Positions 29,289-37,730 of a stretch of 64,000 nt of DNA are shown piece by piece. The position numbers were made by a program, and so were the translations under genes. Under the pieces are notes generated by a model. That model did not search any database. It was given only the letters and a program-made list of their open reading frames with translations, and was not told where the DNA came from. The first letter of the stretch is position 1, and every line of letters begins with the position of its first letter. This DNA is from Chloroflexi bacterium TSY (GTDB lineage: Bacteria; Chloroflexota; Anaerolineae; Caldilineales; Caldilineaceae), in assembly GCA_019217005.1 (NCBI GenBank), contig JAHBNG010000007.1, positions 1 to 64,000 of the forward strand, given 5' to 3'.

Positions 29289-29443
29289 GGGGTGGTTCAA
29301 AATTAGGTTTACACTTTTGATATATAGACAAAAATCTATATGAGACCGTTTTCTCTCTGAGAACCGGCGAAATCAGAGAATATAAACGTTCTTTCTGTTT
29401 CTAAAAGTGTAAACCTATCTATCCAGCTAAAATGAACCACCCC
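29289..29443 (+). repeat. MITE-A copy 2, with 8-bp duplication CAAGAGGT
   Basis: Same 155 bp as copy 1, here flanked by CAAGAGGT on both sides (29281-29288, 29444-29451). The insertion falls three codons into the VOC gene: the pre-insertion sequence reads aggagaatctg-ATG-CAA-GAG-GTC-ACC, with the original ATG at 29278. Confidence 0.95.
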
Positions 29444-30244
29444 CAAGAGGTCACCAAATATCCACAAGGTACTTTTTCCTGGGTCGATTTACAAACCACT
29501 GACACAGATGCAGCCAAGTCTTTCTACACAGGGCTGTTCGGTTGGACCTACGAGGATAATCCTGTTGGTGAAGGGGTTTACTACACCATGTTCAGCCTGA
29601 ATGGCAAAAATGTTGCAGCATTAAGCAGGCTGCAGCAAGAGATGCAGGATCAAGGTGTTCCGCCTTTTTGGACGTCCTATATTACCACTTATGAGTTGGA
29701 TGCAATTCCAGCCAAGGTTGAGACAGCAGGTGGCACGATGATGATGCAGCCGTTTGATGTGATGACAGCGGGCCGCATGGCGCTTCTTCAGGATCCTGCC
29801 GGAGCAGCAGTGGCCGTCTGGGAACCCAAAGAGCACATTGGTGCAGAGCTCGTGAACATTCCTGGAACGCTCGTCTGGAATGAGTTGGCAACGCGCGATA
29901 CAGAAGCAGCCGCGAAGTTTTATACATCCGTCTTTGACTGGACAACGACAGTTAGTGACAACCCTGAGGCACCATATACTATGTTTGTTAATGGTGAACG
30001 GATGGCGGGTGGTATGCTGGAGATGGAGGAGCAGACGGAGGGGGTTCCGCCTCATTGGGGGGTCTACTTCGCTGTTGAAAACTGCGATGAATCAACAGCA
30101 AAAGCAAAAGAACTCGGTGGACAAGCGCTGGTTGGCCCATTTGATATTCCCAATACAGGCCGCATGACCGTGATCCAGGATCCACAGGGAGGTGTCTTTA
30201 TGATTATGCAGATGGAGAACGTGGACCCAGCACCACAGGGATAG
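29432..30244 (+). CDS. Two-domain VOC (glyoxalase/bleomycin-resistance-like) protein, start supplied by MITE-A
   Basis: About 270 residues: two VOC domains, roughly 12-130 (FSWVDLQTTDTDAAKSFYTGLFGW) and 140-265 (LVWNELATRDTEAAAKFYTSVFDW), each with the alternating beta-alpha-beta-beta-beta order and the late glutamate-bearing strand (AAVAVWEPKE; GGVFMIMQM). The second domain seems to have lost part of the usual metal site. The original N-terminus (M-Q-E-V-T-K-Y) has been replaced by M-N-H-P-Q-E-V-T-K-Y from the MITE end, which keeps the frame. The native AGGAG site is now 160 bp upstream, and the new ATG lacks a good ribosome site. Confidence 0.87.
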   Translation: MNHPQEVTKYPQGTFSWVDLQTTDTDAAKSFYTGLFGWTYEDNPVGEGVYYTMFSLNGKNVAALSRLQQEMQDQGVPPFWTSYITTYELDAIPAKVETAGGTMMMQPFDVMTAGRMALLQDPAGAAVAVWEPKEHIGAELVNIPGTLVWNELATRDTEAAAKFYTSVFDWTTTVSDNPEAPYTMFVNGERMAGGMLEMEEQTEGVPPHWGVYFAVENCDESTAKAKELGGQALVGPFDIPNTGRMTVIQDPQGGVFMIMQMENVDPAPQG

Positions 30245-30275
30245 TTGAGTCAGTAAGATGATGCACCCGTAATCT

Positions 30276-30319
30276 AAAAGAACTGCCCGCCTCTATTACT
30301 AGAGATGGGCAGTTCTTTT
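30276..30319 (+). terminator. Rho-independent terminator of the VOC gene
   Basis: AAAAGAACTGCCC (30276-30288) pairs with GGGCAGTTCTTTT (30307-30319) and is followed by a T-run, 32 bp after the stop. The rest of the gap to 30563 shows no gene. Confidence 0.85.
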
Positions 30320-30563
30320 TGGTTAAGGACACCCAGGTGAGCTGGAACTTAAGCGGAGCGAACAGGCTGTGCGTGATTCAAGCTAGTGTTCGCTGGCTGT
30401 GTTGGATGCAGAGTTGCGCCTCACAAATGACTTTGGTCGCAGAAGGTGATCTCTGAAGCTGGCCGAAGAATGGACGCACAGCAGAACAGATACTGGATCA
30501 ATTTATGGCTCGGTGCTTGGAATCCCAGATGGGCGAATCATGTTGCGGGATTACGTTCGCTTA

Positions 30564-31421
30564 TCAGGTCTCCCGATTTCTTACCCGCTCCTGGCGCGCC
30601 TTGCGCTCTTGACGAATCGTTTCACTCATGCCAACCGCAGGACCTTTCCGCAAAACGTTGATGATTTCGGCCATAATGCACACAGCTATTTCAGCCGGTG
30701 TACGTGCCCCGATATCAATTCCGATGGGTGCATAGATCCGGTCAAATTTGTGACGGGGAATGTTCTGTTCAGTTTCCAACAGATCAAAGACGGCGCGAAT
30801 CCGGCGCTGGCTACCGATCATGCCAATATAAGCAACTGGATCATCGAGCACTTCGAGCAACGATTCAACGTCATATTGGTGGCCACGGGTCACCAGTACA
30901 AGATAGGTATGATTGTCAAAAGGCTGCTTGAGACCATCGGCATCACCAGGCCGCAAATTGTTCAGTTCGGCGCGGAAAGGTCCTGCAATGACGCGATCGG
31001 CCGTTGGAAATCTTGACGAATGGGCATACTGGGGGCGATCGTCTAAAACCGTCACTTCAAAATCGTTCAGCTTGGCAATCGAGGCCAAAGGGAGCGCAAT
31101 GTGTCCTGCTCCAACAATGATGAGATGAGGAGGCTTGGCCTGTACTTCGACGAAGATGCGTGCCGAACCATCTGGACCTTGAATATGGATATGCCGATGA
31201 CGCCGTTCATTGAGGGCTTGTCGTGCTTCAGCCAACACTCTCTCTGTCTGGGAGCCGAGGTCAATCTTGCCGACAGGGGAACGTTTCTCATCTAACCAAA
31301 GGATTAAATGCTTGCCCACACTTTCGGTATAAGCTCCGTCTCCCTCAGTGACACTCAGAAGCGCCACTGATTCACGAGCTTCGATTGAGCGGAGCAATGT
31401 CTGTAAGATAAGTTTCGGCAT
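30564..31421 (-). CDS. XdhC-type protein (C-terminal Rossmann domain)
   Basis: About 286 residues from ATG 31421. The N-terminal part resembles the end of the XdhC/CoxI domain; from about 115 a Rossmann-like domain begins (PHLIIVGAGHIALPLASIAKLNDFEVTVLDDR), with the YIGMIGSQRR and DRIYAPIGIDIGARTPAEIAVCIMAEII motifs diagnostic of XdhC C-terminal domains. XdhC proteins bind the molybdenum cofactor and insert it into xanthine dehydrogenase/CO-dehydrogenase-type enzymes. It sits 4 bp after the stop of a separate XdhC N-terminal protein. No molybdenum hydroxylase gene is next to them. Confidence 0.87.
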   Translation of the reverse strand: MPKLILQTLLRSIEARESVALLSVTEGDGAYTESVGKHLILWLDEKRSPVGKIDLGSQTERVLAEARQALNERRHRHIHIQGPDGSARIFVEVQAKPPHLIIVGAGHIALPLASIAKLNDFEVTVLDDRPQYAHSSRFPTADRVIAGPFRAELNNLRPGDADGLKQPFDNHTYLVLVTRGHQYDVESLLEVLDDPVAYIGMIGSQRRIRAVFDLLETEQNIPRHKFDRIYAPIGIDIGARTPAEIAVCIMAEIINVLRKGPAVGMSETIRQERKARQERVRNRET

Positions 31422-31425
31422 CAAA

Positions 31426-31761
31426 CTACGCAGCCTCTTCCGAATTCCACCGCTCGACGAAGACATTCATGACGCCCCCACAGACTCCCAGGCTGTTCAT
31501 ATTAATTTCTTCGGTTAAATCGACATGAACGTTGCGGGGGATACCATCTTGGATGACGTCCAGCCCGGTTCGGATGACATCTGCTTCGCCGCAGCCACCA
31601 CCGATCGTCCCAACGTGTTGTCCGAAGGGATGGATAATCATCTTTGCACCGACTTCGCGCGGCACAGAGCCTTTCACGTCTGTGATCGTCGCGACGGCGA
31701 CTGTCATTCCTTGATCAATTAATGTATGTAAATGGTGATAGATTGTTGTTGCCATAGGCAC
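31426..31761 (-). CDS. XdhC/CoxI N-terminal domain protein
   Basis: A protein of 111 residues matching the XdhC_CoxI domain: VAVATITDVKGSVPREVGAKMIIHP and GTIGGGCGEADVIRTG, the motif with the conserved cysteine used for molybdenum-cofactor handling. It is cotranscribed with the downstream protein (4-bp gap; AGAGG site inside its last codons). In most organisms both domains are one protein or two adjacent genes; here they are two. Confidence 0.85.
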   Translation of the reverse strand: MPMATTIYHHLHTLIDQGMTVAVATITDVKGSVPREVGAKMIIHPFGQHVGTIGGGCGEADVIRTGLDVIQDGIPRNVHVDLTEEINMNSLGVCGGVMNVFVERWNSEEAA

Positions 31762-31848
31762 ATTTTTTTATAATTATTGTGTATTGTGTTACTCGGTCTA
31801 TCTTTTTGGTGAAATGAAGTACGATCTTCTTCGTTGCCCAGCTGCTTA

Positions 31849-33593
31849 TCAATCTCCAAAGATGGGCAAGTACAAACGCTCAGGACACTTGGTTGTTCCA
31901 CCTGGTGGGTCGGGCGCACCGGGAGATCCAAATGGATTCATGCTGGCTTGCCAAGCGCATGGATCACTAGCACGCGTGGCGCGATTTGCTCGCACGAGCG
32001 TGGCACCTTCGCCATCTGCTTCTGATGGCCAAAGCCCTAGATCGGCATAGACAAATGAAAAGACCCTCATGCCGAGTGCGTCTACCAAGGTCAAGCGTTC
32101 GCCACGATTGCTGAGTTTTTTCTCATATCCGCCCAATACACGAACACCTGAGTAACGTGTCGCAAAAACCTCTATATCACGCGCAACGACAACGAAGTCA
32201 CCTGGATGCAATACCGCTGATTGTGGAAAAACGTAATCGATTCCATCAATAAACGCATAACCTCCAAGCGGAATTGTCTTTGGGCCAACATTGTGCAGTT
32301 CTATGAATTCAAATAGATCGCCATCAATGTTTCCGCTGCGTGGCGGATGATAATTTAATTCGCTGACGACCAATCGACCAGCTTGAGGGCTCCGCGGTAT
32401 TTCATATGTGAATTCAGTCACCAAATTTCCCGATGGCTCGAGCAGTTGAATAGAGCCAGGATTGCGGGAGAGACGACTATGGTAATCCCCTTGAACGAAA
32501 CGGGCTTCTCTGCCCTTTGGGCTATTTGGGCGGCGTCGAAAAGCGGTTACATCGGGTGATAAATAGAGCGTGTCCCCGCTTGGAATCACAACGCCAGGCT
32601 GAAACGTATACGAAACATTGCCTGCGATCGTCCAGCCCGAAATGTCGACTGCAAATGGATGGGGATTGACAAGAGAGAAATATTCATTTAGTTGGGCTGG
32701 CGAAGAGTAGTCCAACTCATATGGACCGAACCGAAGCACAATATTTGTCGGCTGTGGCGCAGGAATTGGTCCACCTGGCGGTCCATGTTCAAAAAATAAG
32801 TGGATCCGTCGGTTGTCTAAATAGTGACGTTTGACAATATCGAGGGCTTTGCGGAACTTTTGTTGGCCTCCCCACTCAAGTTTCCACCGCTTTCGATCAA
32901 GCTCCACATCGGGTCGCAACAGTTGATAGAGCTCTTCTATTCGTCGCTCATATCGGCGTTCGGATTCAGGTGTGCCAGGCGGTTGAAGAAGTTGCTCCAT
33001 GAGGGTCCGTAGGCGCCGTCCATACATTTCACGAATGCGATCATCCTCGTACAGAACATCTATCAGTAGGTTATATTGACCATCAACCTTGCGATGGTTA
33101 GAATCTCCAAACAACGGATGGCTAAACGGATCTTCATTGGACCATATGCTGTCGGTCAAATAGCGAAAGTCGCCAGTAAAGTTGCGTCCAAAGGTCAAAT
33201 CTTTATCCCAAGGAAGCATTGTCCATTCACGTGTACCATTGCTATCTCGGTATAGATAATAATTCTTCGCAATATGATCATTGTCGTGAATGATGGTTGT
33301 CACAGCTAAGTAATTGATAGCGGCAGGAATATTAATATGATCAAACAAGAAACGATCGCGGCCCTCATCCCGCATGCTGATGCCTGCCAATAATTCAAGA
33401 AAATCACTCTTGTCTTCGTAATGACGAGTTCGCTTCTCCGCTTTTTCGGTCTTATCTGTTTTCTCCGAGCCTCGCAAAGAGGTATACATTTTATACAATG
33501 CACCGTCAGGATCAAGATTTTGGCGTTCTAGATAACGTTTGTCAGGCTGCTCAACAAAAATGGCTACACTGTAGAATTTACCATTTTGTTGAA
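31849..33593 (-). pseudogene. CotH-kinase-like / lamin-tail-domain protein, 5' truncated by IS-A copy 2
   Basis: The frame runs from the IS-A end (33593) to 31849. The first residues (NGKFYSVAIFVEQPDKRYLERQNLDPDGALYKMYT) are the middle of a CotH domain; a further part (NDHIAKNYYLYRDSNG...WTMLPWDKDLTFGRN) contains the catalytic-type DKD segment. Two lamin-tail-like domains follow (EYFSLVNPHPFAVDISGWTI; FEFIELHNVGPKTIPLGGYAF). It ends CPERLYLPIFGD, a YLP tail. The N-terminal half, including any signal peptide, is missing and not found on the other side of the IS. The ATG at 33498 would give a truncated 549-residue protein. CotH kinases phosphorylate extracellular proteins. Confidence 0.82.
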
Positions 33594-35084
33594 CTTTACT
33601 TTCTGGTAAAAGAAAAGAGATGAGGTGAGAAATGTGACAAAAAGCGGTTAGCAGTTCATCCTAAAGGTAGAGAACCCAAAAAGGAGGAAGGAATGCTAAC
33701 CGCGCCAGAAATAACTATAGCAGTACTGATGAATGTATTGCAAGTAACGCCGATGGGAACAAACGTAAATGTAATGCGTCTGATGTGGGCAATGCTGAAT
33801 GGGTCGTTTCTGAAAAGTCGAGGAGCAATCCATAGCGCATTGAAAGAAAGCGGGTTTGAAGATGAGGAGCTCCGGCGAAGCTGGTGGAGCTGATATGGAT
33901 CATGGGATATCACAAGTCTGCTGGGGTCGTGGCAAGAAGAAGTGGAAAGGGGAATGGGAGGCAAAAAAGTTAGAAGGGTACCGAGTGAAAAGCATAGATA
34001 TCACAGGGTTCTGGCGACCGAAGCTGCAAGGGAAAGTGAACCGACTCTATAACTCAACGGCTCGTCATTGCCCGCGCTCATCTTTGGAGTGATGATAAGC
34101 TCGGGGGAGATAGGCGGGAAGCGAGTGCCACTGCTCAAGGCAATCATGAGATGCACGGTTGGAACAAAGGAAAGTGAGTTTCGGAAAAAGCTGCTGAAAG
34201 AGACGAAGAAATCACTGGAGTCAGACGAAGTGGCGGTGGTCGATGCCGGGTTTACAATCAGAGAAATGCTAGAAAGCGACGTCGACCGATTTGTCCTTCG
34301 GGAAGCGATTAACTGCACAGCGCGCCGCAATGAGTTACCCGAACGTAAGGAAAAAGGCAGACCACCCGAATATGGTGATATTGTGCGTCCGCTCTCTCGA
34401 TGCTATAGGGGAAAGCGACTCGAGGCCACAACTCCAGACTCGTTTGGTCAATTTGTCTATAGTGGTCGCCTGATTCGCTATCAAGCATGGCACAATCTCG
34501 TCCCCAGGACAACCAAGGTGGATACAGCCAACCGCACCTATTCGATTTACGTCTTTCAGGATCCTGCTTATCACACACCTTTGGTTCTGGCGACCGTCAT
34601 GGCTTTACAAGCTGAAACCATTTATCTTTTCTCTCTGGAGCGCTGGCCTGTTGAACATCCCCCCCTTGGCTTCCAAGCAGATGATTGGCTTACATCGTCA
34701 ATTTGTTCATGCCGATGAGGCTTGTTTCCGCTTACCTGAACTGGGGCTGCTGGCTGGCAATCTTCTTTCCCATTTAGCCGCTTCTTCCTCCCATACCGAC
34801 TGGCTACTGGGATCGAGAGCCTCAATCCACTCCCGGCAGGCTGCGCCGTGTTCTCTCGAGTGCTCTTTTTCCAACTCCTGACCAACTCGACCCTGACTTT
34901 CGGAAAAAGGCCTCGGTTTCACACCATTTACCTAAAGGCGTTCTCGCTCATCGCCGCCTCAATGCCGCTGCTTAAACTAGCTGAGCACTATTTTTACATT
35001 TTATCCCGTTTTTTCAGGGTGGATTCTTTTTTCCGCCCCTTTCGGTTTGCCCTTTGTCACTCAAGCCTTTACCAGAAAGTAAAG
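33594..35084 (+). mobile_element. IS-A copy 2, degenerate
   Basis: Same terminal repeats as copy 1 (CTTTACTTTCTGGTAAA inwards from 33594; complement ends at 35084). Length 1,491 bp. Its transposase is broken in several places (premature stop near 33890; C7 run at about 34659-34665; further indels near 34790). The flanks differ (TTGAA left, TTAGT right), so this copy has lost its target duplication, consistent with an IS-mediated deletion that removed the start of the CotH-like gene. Confidence 0.88.
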
Positions 35085-35386
35085 TTAGTAGACGAACCAA
35101 ATTAAAAAACAGCTGGATGTTGTTGCATAAGGCCCTATGTCTACGGTATACTCATAGAGTCACGGAGCCGTCTTCCACACTACATACCCGCTTTAAGGAA
35201 TGAAAATCAATAACTTGTGCATAAATTCCATTCGGGTTTGCTCGGGACAAGTCATTGTTTCACTGGAGAATGACAAGCACAACTTATTGAAACTATTGAA
35301 TTCTCATTTCGATTAGAGACGCCACGTAAACTGCGAACAATTGCATCGTTTCATATCGAGGGACCATTGTCCAAAGTTTAGGTGAT
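35085..35386. other. Intergenic region between IS-A copy 2 and the SCP2-like gene
   Basis: No gene is seen. It holds an imperfect inverted repeat (AATAACTTGTGC 35209-35220 and GCACAACTTATT 35277-35288, one mismatch) enclosing 'gtttcactggagaatgac', nearly the same string as at 26562-26580 after the surface-protein gene. This suggests a small dispersed repeat. Confidence 0.35.
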
Positions 35387-35422
35387 GTGGTCATTAGTAG
35401 ACGTTGTGCTTTTAATCCATCT

Positions 35423-35821
35423 ATGGCGATTTTTCACAATGCAGATCAGTTTTATCAAATTGCACGGGCCGTTTTTGAACATATAGCACAAAAACCAGAA
35501 AATCTGGAGACCTTTACAAGCAGTAATTTGGTCATTCGTATTATTCTGACCGATCCAGTTGCCGAGATACTAATTGATGGTCGGCAGCCTCCCATGGAGG
35601 TATTTTACGGTTCACGACCGGGCAAGGCGAATCTTGAAATCAAAATGACGGCCGATCTTTTGCACGCAATCTGGTTGGGTCACGAAAGTGCACAAAAGGC
35701 CTTTTTCAGTGGCCGGATGGAGACCAAAGGAAATTTATTTAAGGCAAGTTCATTGATCGATCTATTCCAAGAATGTGAGCAGGTCTATTCTGAGATCGCT
35801 CGACAAAATTCACTGCTTTGA
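35423..35821 (+). CDS. SCP2-like (sterol-carrier) domain protein
   Basis: About 132 residues from ATG 35423. The central part (LVIRIILTDPVAEILIDGRQP...KANLEIKMTADLLHAIWLGHESAQKAFFSGRMETKGNLFKAS) has the alternating strands and helices of the SCP2 lipid-binding fold, including the GRMETKGN turn. Such proteins bind hydrophobic ligands; the ligand is unknown. No clear ribosome site precedes the start, and GTG 35387 is an alternative. It stands alone between two IS-A copies of the same orientation. Confidence 0.72.
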   Translation: MAIFHNADQFYQIARAVFEHIAQKPENLETFTSSNLVIRIILTDPVAEILIDGRQPPMEVFYGSRPGKANLEIKMTADLLHAIWLGHESAQKAFFSGRMETKGNLFKASSLIDLFQECEQVYSEIARQNSLL

Positions 35822-35903
35822 CACCCGACCGAACAATCGTTATAATCGGGGTAAGGTTGTCGTTCGTTGACCAAACAAGGCGAAAAAGAGTAGCTCCTTA
35901 TAG

Positions 35904-37340
35904 CTTTACTTTCTGGTAAAAGAAAAGAGATGAGGTGAGAAATGTGACAAAAAGCGGTTAGCGTTTCATCCTAAAGGTAGAGAACCCAAAAAGGAGGAAG
36001 GAATGCTAACCGCGCCAGAAATAACTATAGCAGTACTGATGAATGTATTGCAAGTAACGCCGGTGGGAACAAACGTAAATGTAATGCGTCTGATGTGGGC
36101 GATGATGAATGGGTCGTTTCTGAAAAGTCGAGGAGCAATCCATAGTGGATTGAGTGAAAGCGGGTTTGAAGATGAGGAGCCCGGCGAAGCTGGTGGAGCT
36201 GATATGGATCATGGGATATTGCAAGCCTGCTCTCATCGTGGCAAGAAGAAGTGGAGTGGAAAGGGGAATGGGAGGCAAAAAAGTTAGAAGGATACCGAGT
36301 GAAAAGCATAGATATCACAGGGTTCTGGCGACCGAAGCTGCAAGGGAAAGTGAACCGACTCTATAACTCAACGGCTCGTCGGCATTGCCCGCGCTCATCT
36401 TTGGAGTGATGATAAGCTCGGGGAGATAGGCGAAACGAGTGCCACTGCTCAAGGCAATCATGAGATGCGAGGTAGGCACAAAGGAAAGTGAGTTTCGGAA
36501 AAGCTGCTGAAAGAGACCAAGAAATCACTGGAGTCAGACGAAGTGGCGGTGGTCGATGCCGGGTTTACAATCAGAGAAATGCTAGAAAGCGACGTCGACC
36601 GATTTGTCCTTCGGGAAGCGATTAACTGCACAGCGCGCCGCAATGAGTTACCCGAACGTAAGGAAAAAGGCAGACCACCCGAATATGGTGATATTGTGCG
36701 TCCGCTCTCTCGATGCTATAGTGGTCGCCTGATTCGCTATCAAGCATGGCACAATCTCGTCCCCAGGACAACCAAGGTGGATACAGCCAACCGCACCTAT
36801 TCGATTTACGTCTTTCAGGATCCTGCTTATCACACACCTTTGGTTCTGGCGACCGTCATGGCTTTACAAGCTGAAACCATTTATCTTTTCTCTGGAGCGC
36901 TGGCCTGTTGAACATCCCCCCTTGGCTTCCAAGCAGATGATTGGCTTACATCGTCAATTTGTTCATGCCGATGAGGCTTGCTTCCGCTTACCTGAACTGG
37001 GGCTGCTGGCTGGCAATCTTCTTTCCCATTTAGCCGCTTCTCTTCCTCCCATACCGACTGGCTACTGGGATCGAGAGCCTCAAGCCACTCCCGGCAGGCT
37101 GCGCCGCGTTCTCTCGAGTGCTCTTTTCCAACTCCCGACCAACTCGACCCTGACTTTCGGAAAAGGCCTCGGTTTCACACCATTTCCCTAAAGGCGTTCT
37201 CGCTCATCGCCGCCTCAATGCCGCTGCTTAAACTAGCCGAGCACTATTTTTACATTTTATCCCGTTTTTTCAGGGTGGATTCTTTTTTCCGCCCCTTTCG
37301 GTTTGCCCTTTGTCACTCAAGCCTTTACCAGAAAGTAAAG
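35904..37340 (+). mobile_element. IS-A copy 3, degenerate
   Basis: Terminal repeats as in copy 1, 1,437 bp, with a perfect 5-bp target duplication TATAG (35899-35903 and 37341-37345). The transposase carries several small deletions relative to copy 1 (near 36180, 36370, 36495, 36720 and 36893). Its C-run is C6, which would keep the two halves in one frame, but upstream indels already break the gene. Confidence 0.9.
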
Positions 37341-37388
37341 TATAGAGAAGTCACTTAAACTCCGTACTTTTGCAGCATTTTCTATTCT

Positions 37389-37603
37389 CAGTAGATCCAA
37401 ATTTGGCGTTTTTGGCGATTTTCAGTCGAGATTGCAGGGATTTTGGAGTCATTTATTCAGATTTCGGTTACAGAAAACAACCTATTTCATATCTGAAAAT
37501 CGCCCAAATCTAACGCAAAAACTAGATATCGACCGGCAAATTTGTATTTATGTCAACTGTTTAGCCAGAATTCTCTCTCAAAACCTGAAATTTGGATCTA
37601 CTG
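37389..37603 (+). repeat. MITE-B copy 2 (215 bp)
   Basis: Ends CAGTAGATCC / GGATCTACTG, flanked by ATTCT on both sides (37384-37388 and 37604-37608). It is inserted between IS-A copy 3 and dnaG, where it breaks no visible gene. It differs from copy 1 by at least one base (gcgatt rather than gctatt near 37418). Confidence 0.92.
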
Positions 37604-37730
37604 ATTCTAACAAACAAAATTGGGGACGAAAGTACGAAGTTTAAATAATGTGACTATTAGTTTTATCCGACTGAAAATGGTCATCTTGATGAGCTAGTGC
37701 AGGATAGATAATAGGAAATGATAGAGTAGC

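Noticed and set aside
33594..37340. Two IS-A copies around the SCP2-like gene as a composite transposon
   Set aside because: The copies have separate flanks: copy 3 has its own TATAG duplication, and the outer flanks (TTGAA, TATAG) do not match.
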